This document shows, in pieces, positions 19,371-27,547 of a stretch of 64,000 bases of DNA (position 1 is its first letter; the number at the start of each line of letters is the position of its first letter). The stretch lies in assembly GCF_947251545.1 (NCBI RefSeq), contig NZ_OX366362.1, positions 1 through 64,000 on the forward strand. The letters run 5' to 3'. The position numbers and the translations under genes were made by a program. Source of the stretch: Wolbachia endosymbiont (group A) of Anomoia purmunda (GTDB lineage: Bacteria; Pseudomonadota; Alphaproteobacteria; Rickettsiales; Anaplasmataceae). The notes under the pieces were generated by a model, which was not told where the DNA came from, searched no databases, and saw only the letters and a list, made by a program, of their open reading frames with translations.

Positions 19371-20414
19371 TTATCTTAAAGATGAAAAATGAAAACCGTA
19401 ATGATCAAGCCAGCTGATTTTGTTATCATAAAAGCTCCTTAAGTCGCTAATTTGATATTTTAGCATTGCAAGCCTTTCTATACCAATGCCAAACGCAAAA
19501 CCGTTGTATTTAGTATGGTCTATTCCAACATTTTGAAATACATTTGGATGCGTCATACCGCATCCCAGTACTTCTATCCATTTACTACCTTTATAACTTA
19601 TGTCCACTTCTGCAGAAGGCTCGGTAAAAGGGAAAAAACTATTACGAAAACGTATCTTCAGCCCTTTATCTCCAAAAAACTTATTAAGGAAGTGATGAAT
19701 AGTAAATTTTAACTGGCCCATATTGACATTCTCATTGACATATAACCCCTCTATTTGATGGAACATAGGGGTGTGAGTTGCATCAAAGTCGTTTCTGTAT
19801 ACTCTACCTGCGGCTACTATTTTAATTGGGAATTTTTTTGTTTTTTCCATGGTTCTAATCTGTACAGATGAGGTATGAGTGCGCAGCACCATTCTTTTAT
19901 CATCTATTTTATTCTTTAAGTAGAAGGTATCTTGCTCCTCTCGTGCAGGATGATGACTTGGAGTATTCAGTGCATCAAATACATGAAATTCATCTTCAAT
20001 GTCAGGACCATCAACTGCTTTAAAACCCATATGTGCAAAAATAAGCTTTACTTCATTTAGAACCTTACTGAGTGGATGGACCTTGCCAATTTTTTCTGGC
20101 CTCGCAGGCAACGTGATATCAACTGCCTCGTTCTGCAATTTAAAGTTAACTTCTTCGGCTTTTAGTATATTCTCCTTATTCATTATAAGCTGATCTAGCT
20201 TATTACGTAAAACGTTGATAACTTCGCCTAAATTGCGCTTTTTTCCTGCGTCTTCTATCTCTTTTAAGTTGTCAAAATAAGCTTTAATTACACCCTTTTT
20301 TCCCAAATATGATAACCTAACTTTTTCTAAATCTTGTAAAGAAGAAGCATTCTCAATTTCAGAGACCGCTTTATCTTCAAGTGAAGGTATTTCATTCAGT
20401 AGCTCTTTATTCAT
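19371..20414 (-). CDS. pheS: Phenylalanyl-tRNA synthetase alpha subunit
   Basis: Catalytic subunit of the alpha2beta2 class II synthetase. The 347 residues have an N-terminal coiled-coil arm, then HPLSKVLNEVKLIFAHMGF, GPDIEDEFHVFDALN, HPAREEQDTFYL (motif 1 area), RVYRNDFDATHTPMFHQIEGL (motif 2) and GFAFGIGIERLAMLKYQI (motif 3). Length and motifs are normal. The gene precedes glmU with zero spacing; pheT is not in this window. Confidence 0.97.
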   Translation of the reverse strand: MNKELLNEIPSLEDKAVSEIENASSLQDLEKVRLSYLGKKGVIKAYFDNLKEIEDAGKKRNLGEVINVLRNKLDQLIMNKENILKAEEVNFKLQNEAVDITLPARPEKIGKVHPLSKVLNEVKLIFAHMGFKAVDGPDIEDEFHVFDALNTPSHHPAREEQDTFYLKNKIDDKRMVLRTHTSSVQIRTMEKTKKFPIKIVAAGRVYRNDFDATHTPMFHQIEGLYVNENVNMGQLKFTIHHFLNKFFGDKGLKIRFRNSFFPFTEPSAEVDISYKGSKWIEVLGCGMTHPNVFQNVGIDHTKYNGFAFGIGIERLAMLKYQISDLRSFYDNKISWLDHYGFHFSSLR

Positions 20415-20533
20415 CTTAGAAACGCTGGCTTAAACTTTCATTATAGTTAAATTTTAAATATCATCAACAATCCGAAAAACTGCCCTATTCTAATTATTAA
20501 TTTATTGACCAATTAGTTTTTTTATTTACCTTT

Positions 20534-22321
20534 ATGCTGATGAATTTTGCTGTATCAACTATGCACAACAGTGACATTGAAACTGATAATAAGTACAAAA
20601 TAGAGGATTTACCTAAGTTCTTTAAGGAAAGATCCAAAAACATAAGTAAAGCATTTTCTAGCGAAACAATTAAGATCAGCACTATTCGCTCGAGAAGTAT
20701 TGAAAGTAATATACAAGAATTTTCATTTGAGCTAACAGCAACAGATAAAGACACCTTTAATACAAGACCATTTCAAATAAAATTTTTAATTGATTTTTTC
20801 AAAATCTGCCTTTCCCGGGAAAAAAATTTTACAGTCAACATAAAAGTGCCCAAAGAAAGCAGTGAATTATATAATAACTACTGTAAAACTAACAGTTATA
20901 AAACTGTAGAAGAATTCGTAAATAATGCTCCGCCTCAAATCTTTCTGCAAGGAATAACAATCATACTACAGACAAATGTTAAAGACATTAACTTAGATAA
21001 TTTGCACCAAATAGGGTCATTTTTAAATGAAAAGCTAAAACATGCAGAAAAAACTGAAAATGAGGAACAGAGTCAAGATACACTACAAGTAAAAGAAGCA
21101 GAAAATAAAGACAGACAAGAACAAAGTGAAACTAAGCAAAAAAACGCACAAAATAGACAAATTGTACCATTTACAGGCTCGTTTGGCTTTAACATAGCAA
21201 GCAAAGTAAATTGTAAAGCTCCAGTGGTTACTGCTGCAATAAAAGCTAATATACCAAAATATAGAATCTTCCTTCCCTTATCTAATTTTTTTAATGATGT
21301 AATAAGGTTATCCCTTTTAAGAACACCAAAACTTTCTATACAGAGCAACAATATACCATTTGGTGTCATTCCAGCGCTTGACCAGGAAAAAAGAAACATG
21401 GATCCAAGTAGTCAAGCTACTTGGATGACAAGTAGTATAGGAAATCTAATACCTCAAGAAGCAGAACAGAATGTAGGTCAAACTACTTCGCACACAGAGT
21501 ATTTTAAAGCTAACAGAAAAAAGAAGTCAAAAAAGCAGACCAAAGAACTATCAGAGAAAGAAAAACAATTAGCCATAAAACAAGCACAAAATGATGCTAG
21601 AGTAGCTATGGTAGATAACCAGATTGAGCGCAGGGGAAAAAAACTCAATGAAATATTTGTTGAAGTGATGAGTGGATACAAAAATCAAGATCCAGAAACA
21701 TTTCGCAATATTTTTAACTCAATATTCAATATTGTTTATTTTCAAGATAAACAATTACATGAAATATTAGAGTCAGGTGAGATATTAGAAGTATTAGAAA
21801 TACTAGAAATACCACAACTAGCTGGCAAGTCTTCTTTTCCAAAAGAGTATCTACAAAAGCAAGTATATAAAAAAAAAGAGCAATTGCTCAAATTAGTTTC
21901 AGGTGTTTACATACAACAACCTCCTACGCAACATAAAAATACTCCTCATAAGTCTACAAACCCTTTACCAATTAAAGATCCTTCACCAGCAACAAATGAA
22001 GCTACACCTACTAACATTACACTCAAATCACCGTTAAAAACTGTATTTTCCTCAAAAAAGGCTTATTTTTGTCTATTTATAATAGTAGCATCTGCATCAA
22101 CACTTTGCTTATGGCATTTTCCATTAGGAAAAGTGTCGATGTTAAAAGGATTAGTGCCACCAGAAAAAAGGGAAAGTATTGGGTTAGCATTGAACATAGG
22201 ACTACCAATATTAATCGCGCTGTGTATTTTGAATTTAGCTCGCTTTATATATTCTGAATATTCTATAGAATCTATTGAACAAGTAAGTGAAAACGATCCC
22301 CTTTCTCGCGCCTATAGCTAG
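20534..22321 (+). CDS. Hypothetical protein with two C-terminal TM segments
   Basis: 595 residues, no recognised domain. The N-terminal half is a mixed alpha/beta region (EFSFELTATDKDTFNTRPFQ). It is followed by a glutamine/lysine/glutamate-rich coiled-coil-like stretch near 175-205 and another near 315-360 (KKKSKKQTKELSEKEKQLAI). A proline/threonine-rich linker lies near 460-500. Two hydrophobic segments follow: YFCLFIIVASASTLCLW (about 513-530) and IGLALNIGLPILIALCILNL (about 553-575). Residues about 274-300 (FGVIPALDQ ... SSQATWMTS) are encoded by a palindromic repeat inserted in frame. The gene is flanked by repeats and by divergent pheS. Confidence 0.75.
   Translation: MLMNFAVSTMHNSDIETDNKYKIEDLPKFFKERSKNISKAFSSETIKISTIRSRSIESNIQEFSFELTATDKDTFNTRPFQIKFLIDFFKICLSREKNFTVNIKVPKESSELYNNYCKTNSYKTVEEFVNNAPPQIFLQGITIILQTNVKDINLDNLHQIGSFLNEKLKHAEKTENEEQSQDTLQVKEAENKDRQEQSETKQKNAQNRQIVPFTGSFGFNIASKVNCKAPVVTAAIKANIPKYRIFLPLSNFFNDVIRLSLLRTPKLSIQSNNIPFGVIPALDQEKRNMDPSSQATWMTSSIGNLIPQEAEQNVGQTTSHTEYFKANRKKKSKKQTKELSEKEKQLAIKQAQNDARVAMVDNQIERRGKKLNEIFVEVMSGYKNQDPETFRNIFNSIFNIVYFQDKQLHEILESGEILEVLEILEIPQLAGKSSFPKEYLQKQVYKKKEQLLKLVSGVYIQQPPTQHKNTPHKSTNPLPIKDPSPATNEATPTNITLKSPLKTVFSSKKAYFCLFIIVASASTLCLWHFPLGKVSMLKGLVPPEKRESIGLALNIGLPILIALCILNLARFIYSEYSIESIEQVSENDPLSRAYS
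21357..21431. repeat. Palindromic repeat inside a coding region
   Basis: About 75 bp reading GGTGTCATTCCAGCGCTTGA, then GGATCCAAGTAGTCAAGCTA and CTTGGATGACA. It has the same architecture as the intergenic palindromes and keeps the host frame open, adding about 25 residues. Confidence 0.8.
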
Positions 22322-22329
22322 TGCAGACT

Positions 22330-22735
22330 CAATTTTCCTACGTCATGCCGCCGCGAACCGTCATACCGCGATTCATTCGCGGTATCTCTAGATCCCGCTA
22401 ACACGTAGCGGGATGACGAATTTGTCGTTTTTTAAATTGTCGGTAAACCAGAATTACTTTAGCTATAACAAAATAGAAATAAGTTGTTGTAAAAAATTTT
22501 TCATGGTAAAATTATTGTATCCGTTCAGGATAGCGGCAAGGTAGTATAACCATAGAGTAAAAGTGAGTTTACAACAAATGGTGTCATCCCAGTGCTTGAC
22601 ACTGGGATCCAGGAATTTTATTAAGTTGGTAAGCATAAAAGTAGCCGTTTTATGTTAAAATACAACGTTTTGATGATTATGAAAAAGCTGGATCCCAGTG
22701 TCAAGCACTGGGATGACAAGAAAGGAAGCACTGGA
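22330..22735. repeat. Two palindromic repeat families upstream of ribE
   Basis: 22340-22425 holds the second palindrome family (CCGCGATTCATTCGCGGTAT with CCCGCTAACACGTAGCGGGA). 22580-22720 holds an inverted pair of the CCAGTGCTTGACACTGG palindrome around spacer type 3 in reverse orientation (AAGTTGGTAAGCATAAAAG). A further module, TTTGTTTCAATATTTGTACA (22738-22757), matches in reverse complement the modules at 43060 and 49795. Between them (22440-22570) I see nothing. Confidence 0.8.
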
Positions 22736-22802
22736 ATTTTTGTTTCAATATTTGTACATTAGCCATGCGTCTGAACAGATACAAATTATTTATTTTCACC
22801 AT

Positions 22803-23543
22803 ATGTTTAAAGGAATTATCACGGATATCGGGACTATAACTGATACTACCACTCACTCCAACTCTGATCAAATTTTCCATATCAAGACACAAAATTTATC
22901 CTCTATAAATAAAGGAGATTCAATAGCTTGCTCTGGTGTGTGTTTAACTGTTGTTGATATAATGAGCGACATATTTACAGTCCAAGCGTCTCAAGAAACT
23001 ATGAAGGTTGCTAACTTAAATACGTGGAGAATAGGAAAAAAAATAAATCTCGAACAAGCAATGAGATTAAGCGATAAGATCGATGGCCACCTGGTTCAGG
23101 GTCATGTTGATAAGATAGTAAAAATTTTAACAATTAATCAAAATTTAGATTCTCATGAAATCAAACTATCGTGCCCACAAGAATTAATTAAATTTGTTGC
23201 AAAAAAAGGCTCCGTTACATTAGATGGGGTTTCCCTCACAGTGAATTCAGTTATCACCAGACCCCTTTTGAAATTTGTTTGTGGTAAGAAATTTTTAGGA
23301 GAAGCACAGGCGAGCACCGCAGAATACTTAAGTGTATTTGAGGAGCACAGTCAAGCTTTGACAACAAAATTGCCATCAGAAATCGAATTTCAAAAGGGGT
23401 CTGCCGAATTTACAGTAAATATAATTCCCTATACATGGAAAAATACAACTTTTCAGTACAACAAAGTAAATGATTATTTGAATTTAGAAATCGACATGAT
23501 CGCTAGGTATTTAGATCAATTGATACAGCATAAATACAATTAA
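22803..23543 (+). CDS. ribE: Riboflavin synthase alpha chain with in-frame palindromic insert
   Basis: Dismutates two 6,7-dimethyl-8-ribityllumazine molecules to riboflavin. From ATG 22803 it has 246 residues. The first lumazine-binding barrel (MFKGIITDIGTI, SIACSGVCLTV) is complete. The second (DGHLVQGHVDKI, SVTLDGVSLTVNSV ... FTVNIIPYTWKNTT) is split by 48 extra residues (about 153-200) encoded by a palindrome. Without the insert the length (198) is normal. The frame stays open further upstream to 22698, but those codons lie in a repeat, so the ATG at the family N-terminus is chosen. Whether the enzyme tolerates the loop is unknown; the insertion point lies between two beta strands. Confidence 0.93.
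   Translation: MFKGIITDIGTITDTTTHSNSDQIFHIKTQNLSSINKGDSIACSGVCLTVVDIMSDIFTVQASQETMKVANLNTWRIGKKINLEQAMRLSDKIDGHLVQGHVDKIVKILTINQNLDSHEIKLSCPQELIKFVAKKGSVTLDGVSLTVNSVITRPLLKFVCGKKFLGEAQASTAEYLSVFEEHSQALTTKLPSEIEFQKGSAEFTVNIIPYTWKNTTFQYNKVNDYLNLEIDMIARYLDQLIQHKYN
23259..23402. repeat. 144-bp palindromic element inserted in ribE
   Basis: Perfect 17-bp inverted ends, AGACCCCTTTTGAAATT at 23259-23275 and its reverse complement at 23386-23402. The length, 144 bp, is a multiple of three, and the insert is open in the ribE frame. The core GAAATTTTTAGGAGAAG also occurs at 56541-56570 outside genes. It is unrelated to the CCAGTG palindrome family. It resembles in behaviour the protein-coding palindromic elements known from Rickettsia and reported from Wolbachia. 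Confidence 0.9.
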
Positions 23544-23600
23544 TTTTACAACCTTGTTATTTACAACTATTATATCTTGAAAACCATATAGATATAAAAC

Positions 23601-24191
23601 ATGCTTTTCGATAGCCTAATTATCTTCATTGTTGTTCTATGTGTAATAATCTCGGTAACTAGAGGCTTTATAAAAGAGCTATGCGCACTAATGTTTCTAT
23701 TTTTATCGGTCTTTCTGACAGCTAATCACTATGATTTTTTCACTCCAAATTATAGTAAATATTTTGATTCTAAAGTTACACTAAACATACTTTCTACAAT
23801 CTCTGTATTTATTATACTTAATCTTATATTCATGATAATAAATAACTGGCTAATGTACATATTATCGCCCATAAGGTTGGGGTTTATCGATAGAGTTACT
23901 GGAATCTTTCTCGGAGCGCTTAAAGGAATATTGCTCTCTTATGTATTATTTTTTGCTGTGCACTTATATTGCTACACAGTATATGACAAAAAAGAGGGAG
24001 AGTCTAAAATAGAAGCAGAAGACATATTGCCTAATTGGATAATAAATTCACACTCTTATCAGGCTTTATTTGTGACAGCAGAAGAAGTAATTGACATGTA
24101 TGTACCAGAGTCGTTGATACTAAAAATAAAAGAGATCGGTGGAGAAATGGTTGATCAAGAAAAACCTAAAAACAATAAAAAAGAAGAGTAA
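23601..24191 (+). CDS. CvpA-family membrane protein
   Basis: 196 residues with four hydrophobic segments in the first 120 (FDSLIIFIVVLCVIISVTRG; LCALMFLFLSVFLTA; ILSTISVFIILNLIFMII; LGALKGILLSYVLFFAVHL). The GFIKEL and GFIDRVTGIFLGALKGIL signatures of the CvpA (colicin V production) family are present, followed by a charged cytoplasmic tail (EKPKNNKKEE). The family's function in alpha-proteobacteria is poorly defined. The gene lies 57 bp after ribE on the same strand. Confidence 0.85.
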   Translation: MLFDSLIIFIVVLCVIISVTRGFIKELCALMFLFLSVFLTANHYDFFTPNYSKYFDSKVTLNILSTISVFIILNLIFMIINNWLMYILSPIRLGFIDRVTGIFLGALKGILLSYVLFFAVHLYCYTVYDKKEGESKIEAEDILPNWIINSHSYQALFVTAEEVIDMYVPESLILKIKEIGGEMVDQEKPKNNKKEE

Positions 24192-24362
24192 ATATTTATT
24201 TATAAATATTTTCATTGGGAGTATTCAAAAAGCCATATGTGTCAGGTTAAGAGCAAACATTCAAAATTGTAAGTCAAAAAGATGGTTGAATAATTGTGTG
24301 TATAATTATTAATCTTTTCTAAGCATTTTGGCAATGGCTCTTTCTATTTCTCGACCCTAAGA

Positions 24363-24870
24363 ATGATGGTGTGCTGCAGTAACAAACAAAGTAATGTTTG
24401 TTTTATTGAAGATGAAGGAGGTCCTTCGAAATCGGTTTTCAGGAGCAGCCACCTTAAGTGGCTCTATTTAAGAGATAGGGTCATAAGTGTTAAGGAAAAA
24501 TCAGCATATAAGCTGGAAGGTGTGGATCAGAAAGACGAACGTGAGTGAACCACTGATAAACGTGCCAAAAAGGGAAGTGAACATCGAAAGGGGGAGTGAG
24601 TCGTTCTCCTCTGCCAACGTTTGCTCCCAAGCCGCAAGACGAGCACTGCAAATCAATGAAGTACACAAATCAACAAACAAATTGCCAATGGTGCCTGTTG
24701 TTCCATTTGGTTCAAACTCGGATACAATTTCTTCAGAGCTGAATACCAGAACCATCTGCTGCAATAAGCCTATAGCCTCTCCAGCTCAGGCTCATCTTGA
24801 TAGGCTGTTTGGATGCTTAAATTCTTTAAAACCTGTATTTATACCTTGCTTTAGAAAAAGCTTGCTTTGA
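24363..24870 (+). pseudogene. Frameshifted hypothetical gene
   Basis: Frame one runs from ATG 24363 for 61 codons (VCCSNKQSNVCFIEDEGG ... EGVDQKDERE). The +1 frame then continues from about 24545 (VSEPLINVPKREVNIERGSE) to a stop at 24870. Together they would give about 165 residues with no internal stops, rich in Ser, Asn, Pro and Cys. I infer one gene with a single-base shift near 24535-24550. No family is recognised. A 24487 ATG in the second frame could let the distal half be made alone. Confidence 0.5.
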
Positions 24871-24977
24871 GAGTGGAACTTAATGAGCTCACATTCTATT
24901 CCTAAACTTTTCTTAATTAACTTTAAAATCATAGAAAATACTGTCGTAAAAGCTTGTTTGTGTGAAACTCAACACAA

Positions 24978-25205
24978 TGGATTCTCTGAAAAGTTTTCGA
25001 GTATATTGTATTTTTAATTTGTAGAATAAGGTTTTTTCCTTTTTGCATGCTTCACCTCAAAAGGACACATTTTAGACTTCCTTGTTGCAATAAAATAGAA
25101 ACAAAAGTACTGTTTCTTGCACTCTTTAGATAATTTAATGATAAAAAATTTAGAGAGAAATTTTATACACTATCGCTGATATTTTTCCTTAAGCTGACGC
25201 CATTG
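24978..25205 (-). repeat. Truncated copy of the 42787-43056 MITE-like repeat
   Basis: The reverse complement matches 42787-43025 closely (GTGTATAAAATTTCTCTCTA, GTGCAAGAAACAG, AAAATGTGTCCTTTT, CTTATTCTAC). Homology extends about 11 bp beyond the inverted-repeat end (GTAACCGTTCA) and stops at the other side near 24978, so this copy lacks the second end. No gene is seen in 24871-25306. Confidence 0.8.
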
Positions 25206-25306
25206 AGTGAACGGTTACGTCATGTCAGCCTCCTTTTACCCCGCTTAGATATGTACCAACATACCTAATTTTGTTACAACATTCCCAATAACATAAATTA
25301 CTTTAG

Positions 25307-26491
25307 CTATGCTATCAATAGCATTGCTTTAAAAAGAGTGCCCATATTTTCAGTCAACCTTAAGAATTCACTCAAGATCCTATTCTTTTGTTCATCACTT
25401 GCGCTTTTCATTAAAGCCTGGGTTCTTTCTTTTATGCCAAAAAGATATAAAAATTCTCTTTGAGTTAAAATCTCGCAATCTACGTGTTTTAATGAATCTT
25501 TTAATGCTTGAAAGTTTACAAGTGCGGTAATATCGCTATTGCCAACATTCTCAAGAAAATTAGCATACTTATGTTGTTTTATCGATTGCAAAGTGCTCTT
25601 ATATGCGGGGTATACATAACCGTAATCTATAATCAAAGCAGCTCCTTTATTATTATATATCTTCTTCTCAAGTTTTTTTAATATTTCAACCCCAACTGAA
25701 CATATTTCCATCACTGCACCATTAAAAAGTTTTCCATTTGTCATTCTAGCGCTTGGTATACAACTGCACGACTTGCAGATGGTGTCATGAAAGTAACTGA
25801 CACTGGAGTCCAGTTTCTTGATCGAAAATGTTGTATAGTGCGCTTGTTTACAATCAATTTTGCTGGATCCCAGTGTCACGCACTGGGATGACAAAGAGGG
25901 GGCGCTGGGATAACGAGGAAGGGGCACTACGCACTGGCATGACACCAAGAGACTGCCATCATCTTGTTTTGTCACCCTATTTTCATACCACCCCTCATCA
26001 CGATATACAAACTGATCTATCGGAAGAGCGTCAAAGAACTCATTTGCTAAAAAAATGGTTGGTTGTTCTGGTAGGTTGTCAATATTTTTGTGCCAATTAA
26101 CATCTAAGCTTTTTAATTTTTCCTTTTGTATCTTCCGTAAAGTAGGGCTTATTTCAACTAAGTAGATCGATATTGAATTAAAAAAGCTGCTGTATTTTTT
26201 AGTGACTCTTATTATATCGTGAATGAGTGTTCCTTTGCCTGGCCCAAGTTCAACTAGAGAAAATTTTGATGGCTTTCCTAATTTTTCCCATGTATGCATT
26301 ATCCAAACTGCAATTACTTCACCAAATAATTGGCTGATCTCAGGTGCGGTAGTAAAATCACCATCCTTACCAAGCGGTAATTTACTTGTATAATAGCCGT
26401 ATTTTTCATGGTACAAAACGGCATTCATGAAATCACTGATGGATATTGATCCTTGACTTTTGTCAATTAATTCGTGTATATAAGTGAGCAT
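25307..26491 (-). CDS. MidA/NDUFAF7-family SAM-dependent methyltransferase with repeat insert
   Basis: 394 residues. The N-terminal half matches the family (formerly DUF185): ISISDFMNAVLYHEKYGYY, GDFTTAPEISQLFGEVIAVW, the SAM motif VELGPGKGTLIHDI, and FLANEFFDALPIDQFVYR. The family includes mitochondrial NDUFAF7, which methylates an arginine of a complex I subunit during assembly. Residues about 176-250 (LVSCQCVVPLPRY ... CIPSARMTN) come from palindromic repeats read in frame. After them the family C-terminal part resumes (LFNGAVMEICSVGVEILKKL; AALIIDYGY; FLENVGNSDITALVNF). The ancestral protein was thus about 320 residues. It may work with the nuo genes here. Confidence 0.88.
   Translation of the reverse strand: MLTYIHELIDKSQGSISISDFMNAVLYHEKYGYYTSKLPLGKDGDFTTAPEISQLFGEVIAVWIMHTWEKLGKPSKFSLVELGPGKGTLIHDIIRVTKKYSSFFNSISIYLVEISPTLRKIQKEKLKSLDVNWHKNIDNLPEQPTIFLANEFFDALPIDQFVYRDEGWYENRVTKQDDGSLLVSCQCVVPLPRYPSAPSLSSQCVTLGSSKIDCKQAHYTTFSIKKLDSSVSYFHDTICKSCSCIPSARMTNGKLFNGAVMEICSVGVEILKKLEKKIYNNKGAALIIDYGYVYPAYKSTLQSIKQHKYANFLENVGNSDITALVNFQALKDSLKHVDCEILTQREFLYLFGIKERTQALMKSASDEQKNRILSEFLRLTENMGTLFKAMLLIA
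25735..25965. repeat. Palindromic repeats inside the methyltransferase gene
   Basis: About 230 bp containing spacer type 1 (AATGTTGTATAGTGCGCTTG) between a degraded palindrome near 25780-25812 and a good one (GGATCCCAGTGTCACGCACT) near 25865, plus two partial copies. Several half-palindromes have point changes. The minus-strand frame used by the gene has no stop codon throughout. Confidence 0.85.
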
Positions 26492-26571
26492 GTTATTAAT
26501 AAATGTTTAACTATAGCGTGCCATAATATAAAATAGTAGAGTATTTATATATATAGTATAAACTTAAGCTT

Positions 26572-26964
26572 ATGAGTAATAGTGCTTCAGTTATGGACGA
26601 CAAAAACACCGATTATGTTGCCCTTATACCTCAAGATGATAGTATTGAATACAAATTTGAAGAAGCTGTCAATTTTATAGAAAACAAGGTTATAAATGCT
26701 GATCGACTAACTTTAGCGGAAGTGTTTCAAGTGCTAGTTCAAATGCTAAATGGTGATCTAGAAGTGGTAAAAAAAGTACTAGCATATGCTAATATTATGG
26801 CAAAGCATGGAATGAAGGTAGCAAAAGAGTCGCAATTAAGCAGAGCTGATGTTCGCCGAGCTTTGGAAGGTAAAGAAAGTGTTGTCAATAGACAAGATTT
26901 TATAAAGAAACCACCTCTTCCACCTGCTATAAAATCAACCAAAAAGAAAAGTAGAGGTCTTTAG
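26572..26964 (+). CDS. Hypothetical protein, helical, first of a gene pair
   Basis: 130 residues: an acidic N-terminus, a predicted helical core (YKFEEAVNFIENKVI; LTLAEVFQVLVQMLNGDLEV; VKKVLAYANIMAKHG) and a basic proline-containing tail (FIKKPPLPPAIKSTKKKSRG). No signal peptide or TM segment. No family is recognised with certainty. Its TAG is followed immediately by the ATG of the next gene, so the two are almost surely co-translated and may act together. Confidence 0.75.
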   Translation: MSNSASVMDDKNTDYVALIPQDDSIEYKFEEAVNFIENKVINADRLTLAEVFQVLVQMLNGDLEVVKKVLAYANIMAKHGMKVAKESQLSRADVRRALEGKESVVNRQDFIKKPPLPPAIKSTKKKSRGL

Positions 26965-27249
26965 ATGACTGAATCTATAAAAAAATTTACTGTACAATGT
27001 GACTTCAAAGGGCAAAGTTCACCTTTTGCAATATATATAGGAAATCCAAAAAGCGATGCTCATCCAATTCATCATCAAGATTCCTGGCTTGTAAAAGAAC
27101 GTGGAGGGAATATCCCTAATAAAGTAAAAGAAAGTCTACAAAAATTATATAAATTATCTCAAGAAAATGGAGTCTCTTTCTCAGAGCTATGCGCGTATGC
27201 TATTACTGTGGTTAGTAATAATGATAAAAAAAGCGATAGCAAAAAATAG
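26965..27249 (+). CDS. Small hypothetical protein, second of a gene pair (DUF2610-like)
   Basis: 94 residues: KKFTVQCDFKGQSSPFAIYI, a central HPIHHQDSWLVKERGGNIP segment, then a helix (KVKESLQKLYKLSQENG) and FSELCAYAITVV. I believe this matches the DUF2610 family of Rickettsiales, from memory only. Start overlaps nothing but abuts the previous stop codon. Function unknown; cytoplasmic by appearance. Confidence 0.72.
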   Translation: MTESIKKFTVQCDFKGQSSPFAIYIGNPKSDAHPIHHQDSWLVKERGGNIPNKVKESLQKLYKLSQENGVSFSELCAYAITVVSNNDKKSDSKK

Positions 27250-27304
27250 CAAACTGCTCTCTTATCATCCAATATCTTCTTCCTGTCTTTCCTATATCTT
27301 CTCT

Positions 27305-27510
27305 CTTGTCATTCCAGTGCTTGACACTGGGATCCAGCTAGGTTGGTGAATATAAAAGTAGCTAATCTCATTTATATTAAAACACTACGTTTTTGATGGG
27401 GTTGCGTGAAAAACTGGATTCCAGTGTCAAGCACTGGAATGACACCACCTGCCACACAAATTGCCTACAAATTACAATGTTCGTACAGTAAGTACTGAAA
27501 TGACATCATT
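27305..27510. repeat. Palindromic repeat pair, spacer type 3
   Basis: CATTCCAGTGCTTGACACTGG near 27310 and CTGGATTCCAGTGTCAAGCA ending near 27443, around a reversed type 3 spacer (TTGGTGAATATAAAAGTAGC ... GTTTTTGATGGGGTTGCG). Then ACAATGTTCGTACAGTAAG. No gene between the small pair and dapD. Confidence 0.8.
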
Positions 27511-27547
27511 TACTATGTAATATTGTGTCATATTACAGATATATAGT

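Larger units (their letters stand above)
24234..25205. mobile_element. Possible decayed IS-related element with passenger gene
   Basis: The left boundary CATATGTGTCAGGTTAAG (24234-24251) matches the IS4 end at 3071 in 15 of 18 positions. The right boundary CTTAAGCTGACGCCATTG (25188-25205) matches the MITE end at 42787. The two ends pair with each other at 13 of 18 positions. The interior holds a frameshifted gene, not a transposase, and about 230 bp shared with the MITE. This is an inference from the ends alone and could be coincidence on the left side. Confidence 0.4.

Noticed and set aside
24224..24870. Structured RNA gene (RNase P, tmRNA or 4.5S RNA)
   Set aside because: The typical conserved segments of these RNAs are not present, and the open frames on either side of a single shift explain the region better.
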